Source: Halichondria panicea | Lineage: Eukaryota; Porifera; Demospongiae; Suberitida; Halichondriidae | Direction of reading: 5' to 3' | DNA: 64,000 nucleotides | NCBI RefSeq assembly: GCF_963675165.1 | Contig: NC_087388.1 | Span: 2,520,800 to 2,584,799, forward strand | Shown here: positions 10,473 through 22,439 of the stretch, piece after piece | How the letters are laid out: each line of letters begins with the position of its first letter | Numbering within the stretch: position 1 is the first letter of the stretch | Notes under the pieces: model-generated | What the model saw: the letters and a program-made list of their open reading frames with translations, nothing else | What the model was told of the DNA's origin: nothing | Database searches by the model: none | Position numbers and translations under genes: made by a program

Positions 10473-11566
10473 CCGGTTTTCTTCTCCATCTCCTCTTGTG
10501 TGTAGAAAAACACTTCGTCATATATAGCGGCCGCTATTGCTGAGTGATCGTGCCAAATTTTTAGGTGCCTGTGCATACTAAGCAGTTCTCTGAGATCATT
10601 GTCTGGTAGGTCACTCGCACCTAGTTTGGGGCAGTTCCAAATCTTCTCGGCAAAGTTCATTCAGGGTTTCTGTTCCTCGAATGAGGCCTATTCTTTCGTG
10701 TTAGTTTCTCCCGAATTTCTGAAAGTGGTATCTTTCTTGCGGAAAACTTGACTGTCTCTGTTTCAATTGAGCTTGGTGTGAGCCTTTAAACCTTGTGTAC
10801 TCTTGCTCCTCTCCAAGTGAAAATTCTCCATTGGACATTCGTTTTTTTAGGTTTTGTCTTTCTGTACTTGCAGGTGGAGGCATTGGTAGAGAGACCCTCC
10901 CTACGTTTCTTGGATCGGCGGGGAGCAGGTTTGACGTTGTGTTGAGCCAAAAATTCTTTAACTACTTGTCCCTTGTTCCCACCAGTTACACCGTGCTCAG
11001 TAGCAAGTGTAGACCAGTTGATAGGCATGTTAGGCATGTTTTCAGTTAGGCATGTTTTCATTCCAGGTTTGTGCCTCTGTAAGTAGGTTTTCCTTGTCAA
11101 AGTTAAGTTTCTCTTTCATGTCTTTTTGCTCTTTTCCTAGAGGGTGTTGGTTCGAGGCCATTGTTGATTCTAATTTTATCGTATTTGTTCCAACTTAGTC
11201 AGAACTGTAGCCTGGTCATCCATTTGTATTGTAGTGGTTTTGTCGTTTTGCGCGGTGAACAAGTTGGGGTGCGTTGACAAGAACTTCCTGTTTAAGATAG
11301 TCTTCCTGTTTAAGATAGGCGGTTGTGACTGCCTCGAGTTTTCAGGATTGAAGGGAGGCTCTTTTGCTTGGTAGCGCAGATTGGGCATTTGCGTCTGGCA
11401 CTGCTTGCAGTCGCTGTTCGTGTGGAGCTCTTTCTCTTCTGCACGAACGATTCGAGGTAGTCTTTGCGACAGCCAGGTGAGCCGTCGACATTGACGACTG
11501 CACTGTATTTCTGTATTTCACCTGAAGAGATGAGAACGCCTTGAAGTGTTCATTATATTCTGCCAA
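10473..11566 (-). pseudogene. Unknown conserved gene, proximal part (split by a transposon)
   Basis: Minus-strand segments read NEHFKAFSSLQVKYRN near 11540, INWSTLATEHGVTGGNKGQV near 11010, QNLKKRMSNGEFSLGEEQEY near 10840, and LRELLSMHRHLKIWHDHSAI followed by EVFFYTQEEMEKKTG at 10478-10600, where the transposon target CCGG interrupts it. The IWHDHS block and the VTGGNKGQVVKEF block recur, as I recall, in uncharacterised sponge and cnidarian proteins. Several frame changes are present. The function is not known to me and none is proposed. Confidence 0.5.
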
Positions 11567-11599
11567 TATTTTTGTCCTGCTACCAATTGGTTAGTTGCG

Positions 11600-12660
11600 T
11601 GCCTTTGAGTTGCTAGCTTGCATAGTCACAGCTTACACAGCTTACACTCTCGGCCTGTAAAAAAAAAAGATTGTATGTACTATTAAAACACAACCTATTA
11701 CTTGCATTTTTTCCTCTGCAGGTTGAATTCTACTAATAATTGTGGTAAGTTAGTCTGACTTACAATTTTGTTATCCTAAGTGCTTAGTATAAAGTTAAGT
11801 CTGTCTATTGGAGTTGCAGGCCACTTACAGGGGTGGCCTGCTTATTACAAATTACTGTGTACTAGCCACTAACCAGGGTTTCATCTAGGATTAAATATTT
11901 GGGGAGAAGGATTTGACCACACACCCTATTACATCCCAATATATCTAGTTACATATTGCACGGTGTATCAATAATAAGTATTACTTTCATGTCCGGCTTA
12001 CACATGTATACAGGTGTATCAATAATTAATAGCTGCATGGTTGCTCTTATTGTTCACGTCTGGGACGCAAATTGCATAACTACAGGTAAATCAATTATAG
12101 CTGCTGGTTGCATAATAATTTATTTCAGTATTGTGTGTCGTATAATACTGCAACTTATAATGTACTTATTGCTATTTCCTTGCAGATATTCTGCTGGGAA
12201 CCAGCTGCCCGTGCCCGATAGTGAGTAGTGTCTACGCCAAGAAAGAACAGTTAGCAGTTAGCATTATAATGTGGACAATAAATACTGTTGTGTATTTGAG
12301 TCAATAATTATTAATAACATGTAATTTTTATGCTTTGTTTTACCTGTTGAGAAGTCCTGTTGAGAAGTCCTGTAAACTACAGTAAGTTGTATTCATGCAC
12401 TCCTTTGGTATTGATAGTTGACAATCAAGAGGTAATTTCGCGCATGAACTGCATGCAGCTGCTCTCTCGCAATGAATATTTGGGGAATATCCCCTAAGAT
12501 TGAACAGATTAATTGTAAACAATGCGGGGTTAAATATGGCATTCAATTACATCTTTCTTTTTTTATTTCCTCCATGGTAGTAAAAGGGTTAACCGTCCAT
12601 GTGTGATGTATAACAATTAGCTAGCTAGCTATATTAAAGCTATGTCTGATTTGCTTTACA
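11600..12660. other. No supported gene
   Basis: This is an AT-rich stretch. A plus-strand open frame at 11956-12228 has no recognisable motif and crosses TAATTATAAT-like tracts. Short duplications occur (for example GTTGAGAAGTCCT at 12348-12373). Confidence 0.4.
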
Positions 12661-12689
12661 TGAAATACTACAATGTACTAGTAGAAAGG

Positions 12690-13521
12690 ACAGAAGAGAT
12701 CTTGGATAAAAGCTGTTGTGAAACCAGTATTGGATACCTTCGCTTTTCTGCAAGAAAAAATTAAACATACTTGTGACAGAGTACAAGCAGCAAGGACAAA
12801 AAGGGCAAAACTGTGGGGTATTGAGAACGGATCAAATGCTTTGCAATTTAAAGATTGAGATCTTCGATCCAATTTGTATGCAACTTATATATGAAAATAT
12901 TTTTGAACGTCTCGTGAAAGAAGAATTGGATAAAGACTGTACATCGAGCTAGTAAATTCGAGTGCTGATGAGCTGAATGCTCTCCGGTATGCTGCAGGAT
13001 TTGTTCCACATTCTTTGCTTAAACGATTTGAGAAAAGACGAGGTGACAAATTTTCTAAGTTTATAACTTGTCTGGAAGAGATGGCAGTGGTTGGTGAAGG
13101 TGGGGATATACTCTCGTACACTAGCAAATGGTTGGATCAAATTAACCGAGGAGGATTGTTTCCCCTCAATGACAATACATTTTCTCTATTTGTTGCTATT
13201 GAGAAAATTGTGAAAACGGCTTTACACAGACACATCTTTAGTGATAAAGAAAGCTTCAAGCATAATGTCCACGCATAATGTCCACGCAAGCATAATGTCC
13301 ACGATGTCATTGTTGCTAGTGACAGTTTTATTGGTGTATTCTATCGCAAGACATAGATGATGACGAACATTCTCAAGAGCTATTGCGTGAAATTATTAAG
13401 CTATGGGTTACCATCAGAGGATTTCAATGGCTGCATCATGGATGGAAACATATAAACAACATCAGAAAAAAACAATACAAAAATCAACTAGCTTAAGGAA
13501 AAGCATCAGTGGTTCACGTTA
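12690..13521 (+). pseudogene. Transposase-like protein, C-terminal half
   Basis: The plus strand reads LNALRYAAGFVPHSLLKRFE at about 12975-13034, then KFSKFITCLEEM and DQINRGGLFPLNDNTFSLFV, and ends, after frame changes, with FSMAASWMETYKQHQKKTI and SLRKSISGSR before TAA at 13519-13521. This order is the carboxy-terminal half of a family whose amino half carries a DPLE..FG.QR motif, as in P element/THAP9-type proteins. The frame is destroyed by a 13-bp unit (CATAATGTCCACG) present three times at 13261-13303; a single copy would continue the frame into HDVIVASDSF. The matching amino half lies immediately downstream in inverted orientation. Confidence 0.6.
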
Positions 13522-13544
13522 ATTATTTAATTATTTGTTCTTTG

Positions 13545-14100
13545 TTCGTGTGCACCTACGTTTGGGTAGTGGAGTATCATCTATTAAATTTTCAGTAGAT
13601 ATAACATTACTTAAAAGGCGTTTACGCCCACAGTTTCCTCTGACAGGATCTAAAACAAATGATCAAATGATCTCTGCATACGTAGTGCAGGAGCATTTTT
13701 GACACACTGGAGCAGGTTTGGATGCTCATTCCTTCACCACATGCTCTCTGTTTCCCAAAGTAGTGTTCTAGAGGGTCTAAGTAGAAACGATGATGAGTCC
13801 AGCTGGGCTAAGAAGATATGTTACTGCATGTATAAATAAAAATGCTAAATAACACTCCTAATTAAATAACACTCCTAATAAATTCACATGGTAAACATCC
13901 TACCAGTAATTCGAATCCCTTCCAGAGTCTCCCGAGAGAGTAACATCTTGTTTTTTGCACCTGCTTCCAGATCTTCGATAGCATTGACAGAATCCTCCCA
14001 ATCTTGAAGACATTTCAAAAAATCCTCATCAAGCCCCACTGTACAGGAAAAACACTGGACATTAATTTTGTGAATAATAACCTTCCATTTACCTTCAGCC
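13545..14100 (-). pseudogene. Transposase-like protein, central part (inverted relative to its C-terminus)
   Basis: The minus strand reads LDEDFLKCLQDWEDSVNAIE and LLSRETLEGIRITG at 13905-14045, followed by a splice donor (ACTG|GTAGGA). DPLEHYFGKQRA is at about 13770, then CGEGMSIQTCSS and RGNCGRKRLLSNVISTENL at 13560-13640. DPLE.(F/Y)FG.QR is the motif seen near the end of P element/THAP9-like transposases, where D and E residues matter for catalysis. The 12.69-13.52 kb segment on the other strand would be its continuation, so an inversion breakpoint lies near 13530. It is a relic. Confidence 0.6.
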
Positions 14101-14429
14101 GTTCGTCTGATGGAGAAGCTTTAGCTGAGGCTTTCGTTTTCAAACATACTCATTGAAACTTCGAATGTTTAAACAATCAAAGAATTTATCAAAATAAGAT
14201 ACAAAACGTTGAGTTTCGACGGTTGCAGGGTCATTAAAGTTGCAGAAGTTGCAGGGTCATTAAATTAAGGGTCATTAAAATACGCAAATCATTAAAATAC
14301 GCAAAAGCACTTGCTACACTCTGGCTCAACACCTAAAAAATCAGGTTATAACACTAAAAATGAGTGCAATTTAACTCACTTGTGCAGGTAGATCCACACG
14401 CATCCCTCGTGTGTTCCTCCTTGAGTTTT

Positions 14430-14770
14430 GGTAACAATGACAATCCTTTTGAAGACACTGATCAGAGGTCAGCTGTACTAGAGCAACACAGGATTGCTTC
14501 TTACTGCTTTGCGACTCACTACACCTATACGCCTACACACAATCTAGAAGGTCCTTCCAGTTCAGGTCGTTCGAGCTCTTTTCCCATCTCACTCGAGGGT
14601 CGATTGCTCATTCCCCACATCTTGGTGAGTCGTTCGAATTTCACACAACTTACACCAAACTTTATGTTCGACCTTCTGTGAAACTGCAGATTCTTAGCCA
14701 TGCAAATTGCAGATTGGTTATCCTCGAATAGTTCAGACGGTTGATTACTCCTATTCACAAAACACAACTC
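14430..14770 (-). pseudogene. Ty1/copia RNase H fragment
   Basis: The minus strand reads NQPSELFEDNQSAICMAKNL then QFHRRSNIKFGV and KMWGMSNRPSSEMG. EDNQSAI.MA is the copia RNase H signature. It is nearly identical to 32265-32534 on the plus strand and shares the same abnormal joins, including KKQSCVALVQLTSD in place of the usual sequence. So both derive from one already deleted copy. Confidence 0.85.
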
Positions 14771-14789
14771 TACGACCTGTACTTCTTGT

Positions 14790-16170
14790 TCGGGCTTCCT
14801 ATCTTGGTACTATAACACGATCACCTACTTGGATCTTGTCATACTGATGATCTTGCGCTCTCTCTTTCCAGGCGCCTACTCAATCCCGTCTCTGTAGAGA
14901 CGTTTCTCCTGACTGGAGCATTACATTGGTACGCTTCAGCGGGTGGGGTTCCATCCAACCCAGTGGCGGATCCAACCTGAACGCAACAGGTACAATCATT
15001 GAATCAATGTAGACTGTGTAGTAAAGCAAAGGGGGGGATCCGTGGCCGCCACTGCAGCACCAGTAGGCAGAATATTTTTGTTGGCTTCTATTTTTGTTGG
15101 CTTCTTTTGCAGCTTTGTGCCTTATACCATCATAAATTCACTATCACACCATCACATCTTAAATCACATCTTAAATCACAAATTATTATCACGTCTTATT
15201 ATCACGTCGTCATAATTAAATCATAATCAGCCCCTGTCTATTTTACATGACCTCGTGACACATGTGGCCATTGAGTGTTCTTTGTTCTTAGAGAAATATA
15301 AAAATCAAGTAAGTAATTCTTGGGACCTTGTTATTCTTGGCCGGGACCTTGTTAGAAAATGACGCCACTGTCACTGTTGCCTATGTATCATGTATCAACA
15401 TAGTCTTAGAATCAACATAGTCTTAGAAACCACCTGTTATTACTCATTGGCTATCAGTAGGAGGGTGCTCAGATTGCGCTATAGCGCGAAAAATTTGCGG
15501 TATGTCACAGTGTGAAGAAATAGTCGATCATGTGATCGTACTGCTGTCTCAGCAGTAAGTACATCCAAAACGTTAGCCGATATTATTGTTCACTGTTCAT
15601 TACAGACAACAAAATGCAGCAGAGACTGATTTAACCAAAACGAAACGTTAGCCTTATTGTTGAGGACAGGCTGAGGACAGGCAGGCACGCCTACAACAAA
15701 ATGCTGCTTCCACCCAAAGCTGATACAACCATTGTTCATAATTATTGTTCATTACAGAGACTCCTGAGGCACGCCTACAACAAAATGCTGCTTAGCAGCA
15801 GAGCCTCCGGTAAATACATCCAAAACAACCAAAACGCTGCTTCCACCCAAAGCAGAGCCTCCGGTAAATACATTCACTGTTCATTACAGGGACTCCTGAG
15901 GCCAGGCAACAACAAAATACAGCTTCCACTCAAAGCAGCAGAGCCTCCGGTAAGTACGTTGTCAAAGCATCAGAGCCAGTAAAGTAACTACTACAGAGGC
16001 ACGCTTGGAACAAGACAGACAGAGGCACACACAACAGAGAAACGTGAATCCACTGTGGAATGCAATTTGCAAAACTTTCACTCTAAGCTGGCATCTTTGG
16101 AGTGCACGTTGTGTATAGAGAAGTTCCCCAATCTGGTGTACAAGAAACTCTACTCCTCTACTCCTCTACT
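14790..16170. other. No supported gene; diverged internal repeats
   Basis: Stretches at 15540-15980 repeat a theme of AGAGCCTCCGGTAAATACAT, ACAACAAAATGCTGCTTCCA and GTTCATTACAG several times, giving an open frame (15701-15982) with no recognisable product. I treat it as a decayed tandem array with a unit of roughly 80-110 bp. Confidence 0.5.
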
Positions 16171-16356
16171 CCGCAACCAAGAGTTCATAAGAAGAGAAGA
16201 GTATCGAACTGCCTATACTGCTACGTAAAAACTGTGCACAAAGTAACATGACTAGCACGCGATTCAACATTGTAAAATTACTAGTAATCTTCCAGTAAAT
16301 GTTAACCGTGACGTTTTTGGGGGCGTGGGGGATTAGTAGAAACGTAGGATGAAATC

Positions 16357-19330
16357 ATGAATTGCTCGCGTTCAAAGCTGATCGAGCTGCACGATGGAGG
16401 ATATTACAAATCATATGCTACAAATCATATGCTAGGAAAGCGAAGGACAACTGACCTTCAAGTCCAAGAGTGTGAAAAGAGGCCCAGGATTGTTGCTTTT
16501 ACACTTGCTGAGTTTGAGAAAGCTGGCAAAGAGAAGTATCCTGATCTTATGTTTTCTATTTGCACAAAGGTAGATGGAGCTGGTGCATTAACTTGCTGTA
16601 GAAAAGACTTGCACAATCATCCCCCTCTTGGCCTGGTTAGTAGGGTTAGGGTTACCCTAGAAGAAGATGGCAAATATGACTACCAAGTTCTTCTTTTTAG
16701 CAAGGAGAAGGGAAAGATTGGCACTGTTAATGAGTACATGTTATTGTGTGACCAGGTTTCCGTGAAAGGCGGTTACAAGTTCTGTCCAGGGATTAATCCC
16801 GACATGTAACCAAGTATCATGATGTTATTCGATACGATCCTAAGAAACTGAGACGTACGGTGCATCCTGTCCAGCGAATCGATTCTGGCAAATGTAAGCT
16901 ATGGCATAAACTAGCAAAGAATGCTAGCATCTTGGAGAAAGATAATATGACTGACGTAATGTGTTCAGGTTGCAAGTGCTTAATTAATGAACTTAATCAG
17001 AGATTGAAAAAAGTGCAAAATACTACCTCCGAACAGAAACAACACCATGTGAATGCGTCTTCACGTTTTCCTGAAAAGTACCTGTCCCCGAAAAGCCTGA
17101 AGAAGAAGCGGCAGAACATGCAACAGGAGCGCACAGCACTGCTAAAGAACTATACACACACAGAAATAAGCCTTAGTGAAGATCAGCATGACCAAATGTG
17201 CGATATTGTGGATAAAGTCTCCAACGCTAAGGAGCTTGAATCCATGTTCACTGATGGCGACAACCATGGAGTTGGACTAGCTCTTCGAGAATTGTGGAAA
17301 AGTGACCTTCAAAACGTCAAGAAGGAGTTTGAAGGAGACCAACAAAAAAATGGTATTTTAAGCACTTATATAATTATCAATGCTCATTATAATTATATAA
17401 TACATGCACCTTGTATAATGCAGTGACCGGCAGTCGAAGAAATTGATGGAGCATTGTAACAATAAGACTCGCATTAGCTGTTTTCACTAGATCTCCTGCA
17501 GCTTATGATGCGTTGAAAAGCTTCGGTCTTCTTCAGCTACCCTCTCGGGCAACACTGCAGTCATATACAGGAGCATTTCGTGATGAAGCAGGTCAGTGTT
17601 ACAGTACCAACTATCATATAATTATATATACTATACTATTATATAGGAGCCTCACACACAAGACTTGCACACAAGAAGCCAAGCGTTTTGAAGAGTTCAA
17701 GTTACAGAGAGTAGCAGAAAAACTGAAGGTACCGCACGGTGATGGTGTATTGATTTTTGATGAAGTAAAGGTTGTATGCCGGTTGATGTGCCGGTTGATG
17801 TGGAATTCTCGTAGTCATCAGCTAGTTGGACTCGCAATGACTCATGAAGAACTTGCCTCTCTCACTGACGTTTACCAGCTGCTAGATCCAGACTACCGAA
17901 CAAAGCAAACCGCATACATACTGCAAGTTTTATGGCGTGATTTGACATCACCGTTTGATGTGGTTGGTCCATACTTCACAAGCTCTGGTCCACTTGAAAG
18001 CAAATTCATTTTGTCGTGGGTGTTCGAGTCTATTAAGACATTTCATTGTATGGATTTAATACATATGCCTTAGTATGTGATGCAGCTGCTCCCAATATAT
18101 CTGTGGTGAAGGCAACGAGTGGAGTAAAGGGCGCATTTGGGACCAATGAGGTAAAGCCAGAATTTAGGAACCCTTTCAACCCAGGAAGAATGATTTATTG
18201 GATTATCTGTCCAAGCCATCAGGTATATATAGTGGAAATTTTCTTGTTTCCTGTATAGCTAATTCCAATATTTATATTTCAGCTAAAGAACATGATCAAT
18301 GCCCTCTATTCCTCGCAACGAGGAGGGACGAAGTCATTTGAGATGAATGGCATTAACTTTGGATGGAGAACAATAATTGACATGTTCAAACGTGAAGTTG
18401 AAAGACGTAACCTGGGTGCTGCACGAATGGTACCTCGTCTCCGAGAATCTTACGTCCTACGTGACGCATGGACAAAGTTGAACGTAGCTCCTGCTAAAGT
18501 GATGCAGGTGTAATATATACGTACATGCATGCATGTATTTACTCACTATATACCACGGAATTGCAGCAGGAGCAGGTTCTAACGGAATTGTTTCATCACA
18601 CATCTCAAGTTCCACCTCCTGAAGATGCCCAATCAGTTGGGATTACCAGGCTATACTTGGAAGGATGCAATCAGCTTTTTGAGAGAGGACTTGTTTGTCA
18701 CACCAAGATCAGGGATAACGGCAGCGAGGTCCTCAAGAGTATTGATAAAGGCTATCAATTCTTTTTGAAATGGAATGAATACTTGGTGAAAAAATGTAAG
18801 TATTATTGTTAACGCTACTTGGAATTATGACTCACCGAATGTATTATATATAGACGATAAACAATTTCATCCCTGTAATGCCAGACAGAAGTTATTCTTA
18901 TCATGGCAAAGAAAGTCTATATAATGCGCACTATAATAATTATTATAAATAAACACATGCACTATCTATATACACAACAGCCTGGGACAACCTACGCATT
19001 GATGTGTTTGGCTTCAAACTGCTCTGCAACGATTTTTTCATTCGCTACCCTGGATATTATTTGGTTCCGCTACCGCTAAGAGTCTCTGGAAGTGCTGTGG
19101 AAACTTTGTTTTCCCAGTATAAGTATTTAAGCGGAAATAAGCTAGACGCGATCAATTATACGACTTCTAGAGCCAAGTACCTCTGTAGCAAAGCAGTTTC
19201 AGCAAGTCACCACAGTGGAAAATACTATCGAGATATGCCCCTATTCCTTCCTAGCATGCAAATAACTAAGAAACAATATACAGGAGAAACAATATACAGG
19301 AGAGAAACAGAACTAATTTTTGTAATGTAA
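16357..19330 (+). pseudogene. P-like transposase of the two-gene transposon
   Basis: Exons inferred from GT-AG sites: 16357-17352, 17424-17591, 17647-18232, 18283-18507, 18567-18795 and 18981-19330. The protein starts with an uncharacterised region containing AFTLAEFEKAGKEKYPDLMF, then a Lys-rich coiled segment, then IRLALAVFTRSPAAYDALKS and LQLPSRATLQSYTGAF, then VLIFDEVKVV..LVGLAMT, comparable to the DE(M)xI block that carries the first Asp of P/THAP9 transposases. It ends with SGSAVETLFSQYKYLSGNKL and HHSGKYYRD. Frames break near 16805, 17690 and 18045, each needing about one base, and a 12-bp in-frame duplication sits at 17779-17802. It is probably inactive. The P-superfamily assignment rests on these motifs plus the 7-bp target duplication. 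Confidence 0.75.
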
Positions 19331-19349
19331 TTATTGCATGTGACGTGAA

Positions 19350-20890
19350 ATTTTTTTTTTAATTCAAAAATGACTTTGTGTTCACATGACTTTGTGTTCA
19401 CATGTGATGTCAATAGTTCATCTCTTAAATTTTGGCCAGCAAGAGTCGACTTCCCTTTTAAAGCAGCCAAGTTTTGCTGTGTCGCACTTATATATTCGTC
19501 TTTATATTCGCCAAGACGAGTATGGCATAGTTTACGACAAAGTTCTTTGTACACCACTTTAATAGCGAGGTCAAACGTTAGTACATCAACAGTATCATCC
19601 TTTTCCAACAGACACAGTTTGTAACCAAAGATTTAAATTGGCATTGAAACTTTTGAGTAGCCTCTACTTGCTTCACGGCAACATCGATCATGTCGGGACC
19701 ATACTTTCTTAAAGTAGATTCGTTTGCATTTTCCATGACACAACTATCAATTCCCCTTAGGACTGTCAAAAAATCCTTGGAAGGGAAGTACATGTGTCCT
19801 CGATCACGATACTTTAGTTTTCCAGGAATGTGATCCTTGTCTGTACACTGAATACATCTCAGCACTTCTATTTCCTGGTTTATAGTTTCTCTCTGATCGT
19901 TTTTACACGATTGTAGCATGCTTGCGAGAGCTGCTCCACAGAAACGGTAATAAACAGAGTCTACATCCCCTTTTAATATGCCACTGCTTGTGGGTTCCAT
20001 CAATAATGACTGCTGAACTTGTGACACACGCTTGAGAAGGTAATTGTACACAGCACTGCAAACTGATATCATCACAGCATCCCTAGTATGCTTGTCGGCA
20101 CAGCTTCCATCACAATATCCAATCCATCGCTGCTGGAAGTGGGCAAGCTCCACTTTCTTTTTGGAATCAATACCTACATCAGACAAGTTTTTTCCGGGAG
20201 GCAGTAGAAAAACACTACAACATTGATGCCACTCCAATTGGAATTTCATGTACTTGTCTTTACCCTTGTCACAGTTTTTGTAGAGTAAACCAAACAAACT
20301 TGCAAGTGTGCGCAACAATTCACTGACCAAAGTCTCAGAGGTTTGCAGACATTTCCAAAACTCCTGCCTAGCAACGCTCACAACTAAGTGTTTTTCACCG
20401 GAAACTGTGTCTTTCACGTAGGAAAGAAGGTCACGAATGTCGACATTACATATAGAGAGCATGACTTGAGCCTTTTCTTCCTTGTTCAACAATCGACGTT
20501 TCCTTTTCACAGCAGATCCAGAGGCAGCAGCACCACCCTTGCCTCGACCTCGCTTACGCCCAGCTTTACCACCCACCCGGAACTTGACAGAGGAAAATAT
20601 ATAATTACGTGAAGCATAGATGCGTAAAGCAACTAGCTAGCATTTGTAATCTGTGTACTATTTTCGTGTAATGGTAACCCTATATAAGAAGAGAGCAACC
20701 AGTAGAGATGTAGCTAGCTATCAATATGTATGTACACATGTAGCAGTCTAATATGCATGGTAAATAAGAATTTTATTTTTAATTTTTTACCTGGAACTTG
20801 ACTGCAGCTCTCTTCAGCTTCAACCTCAACCTCAACATCTTCACAATCATCATCTAAGTAGAGAGAAAAAGAGTCCAGTTGATCCTCCAT
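19350..20890 (-). CDS. Unknown second protein of the P-like transposon
   Basis: Exon 1 (20890-20791) starts MEDQLDSFSLYLDDDCEDVE, is strongly acidic, and ends at CCAG|GTAAAA. Exon 2 can start at the acceptor GGTGGTAAAG|CTGGGC (about 20565), giving AGRKRGRGKGG and KRKRRLLNKEEK, a likely nuclear localisation region. About 300 residues then stay open to 19578, including ELAHFQQRWIGYCDGSCADK and YYRFCGAALASML. The frame then changes near 19600 and continues EKDDTVDVLTFDLAIKVVYK to about 19390. I recognise no domain. It converges on the transposase and lies wholly inside the inverted repeats, so it belongs to the element; a DNA-binding or regulatory role is only a guess from its charge pattern. 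Confidence 0.65.
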
Positions 20891-21123
20891 TACTCGTACT
20901 CGATACTCGTACTAGCACTCTAGATGGGCGGCCCTACTAGCACTCATGATTGCGTTGCGTAATGAGGCGCAAGCTCGTGTGCAACGTCATCAATTGCGAT
21001 TATCTCACGTGCATCTAACAGGATGTCACGTTACTTTGTGCACAGTTTTTACGTAGCAGTATAGGCAGTTTAGCAGTATAGGCAGTTCGATACTCTTCTC
21101 TTCTTATGAACTCTTGCCGCAAC

Positions 21124-22180
21124 TAACAAGTATTTTAAACTGACGGTGTTCACTATTTTAAGTTTTTGAAAATGCAGGGTCTCGCAGTCATGCCAATCTA
21201 TCGATTACCACTCATATGGATACAAAGACTACCAGCAAATTTGGTAGTGCGAAAGGACAATCCCACCGTGACTTTCATGTACGTAGTCGTACATAGCCAA
21301 TGCTGTACATCTCAACGTTGAATCATCGCTTTGGAATGTTTATCACGTGCGTGGGTGGCAAACGTCTGCAATTACTAGTGAGGGCGGAGCTTGGGTCACA
21401 TGACACTCTACTTAATTTATTAAAGTTGACCGTAGCTAGTTGATCGAGTAAAACCATGAAAGCATTTGTTGTAAGGCTTAACTAAGACTATTCATAGATT
21501 AAGGAAGGACCATCCGTGTTACGGTTGACGTCATGTATATGATCAGGCCTGACATTTTTGTGAAATATAAACTGAAATGAAGCTTGTAAGTTACTTTCTT
21601 GTTCTTTTATGACTTTTTAACCTATATAGGGATCCCATAATCTTTCTGAAGTTATTTCTTTCTTGTATTTGGATGTTGAAATTTGGGCATATCTGCATAC
21701 ACAAACGGTCGACGTTTACCTACTAAATTGAGCAAGGTGTAACTTCTCACAAGAATGCATTCAATTCAGGTCATAGAAATAAGACATTACGATGAACCTA
21801 TTCCTATGCTTGGCCTATAACTAAAAATTATAACCTCTTCACCTCTTCACTTCTGTACAAATAAACACATAAATTAATTAGCGTAGTTGATACTTGAAAT
21901 CAGCAATTGACACATGTTTTTCAATCAACACCATTGTGGCTCATTACAATCACTAATGGAATACTACTTCTAGGTTAAAGATTATTTAAGCTAGCTGATA
22001 ATACTATACACTTACCTACGTATCTTGTAAAGTATACTGGGTGTGTTGAAGCCCGAGCAGAAGCTACGCTCAGCATGCAGTGTTGCAATCTATCTGTTGG
22101 TCTCATCCACAATGTATTCTGTTATCAGCTGTGAAGAATGCTGGGCACTGGAAAGTTTGGGCCCATAGGCAGGCCAGGAG
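21124..22180. other. No supported gene
   Basis: This AT-rich intergenic stretch has no recognisable coding, RNA or repeat structure beyond a few short duplications (for example CCTCTTCA near 21835). Confidence 0.4.
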
Positions 22181-22194
22181 TGGAAGTAAGTGGT

Positions 22195-22432
22195 GTTTGT
22201 GTGTGTGTGTGCATGTGTGTGTGTGTGCACTTGTGTGAACTTGTGTGAGCATCTTTATGTGCGCGTGCGTGTGTGTGTGCCCGCGCGAGTGTATGTGTGT
22301 GTGTGTGTAGTGTAGTGTATGTGTGTGTGTTGTATGTGTGTGTGTGTGGCTGCCCGCGCGCGCGCGCGTGTGTGTATCTCGTGTGTGTGTGTATCGGTGC
22401 ACCGCGTGTGTGTGTATCTGTGTGTGTGTAGT
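22195..22432. repeat. (TG)n-rich microsatellite
   Basis: A long degenerate TG/CG-alternating tract with blocks such as GTGTGTGTGTG and CGCGCGCGCG. The His/Thr- and Cys/Val-rich open frames over it are artefacts of the repeat. Confidence 0.95.
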
Positions 22433-22439
22433 ATTCACT

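Larger units (their letters stand above)
16178..21116. mobile_element. Complete two-gene P-like DNA transposon
   Basis: The ends are inverted repeats of about 70 bp, starting CAAGAGTTCATAAGAAGAGA at 16178 and ending with its complement at 21116. CCGCAAC is duplicated directly outside both ends (16171-16177 and 21117-21123). A 7-bp target duplication, CA termini and the transposase sequence fit the P superfamily. Inside are two convergent genes: a multi-exon transposase on plus (16357-19330) and an unknown protein on minus (20890-about 19350). The right repeat has a 17-bp tandem duplication at 21055-21088 absent from the left one; otherwise the repeats are almost identical. Confidence 0.9.
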
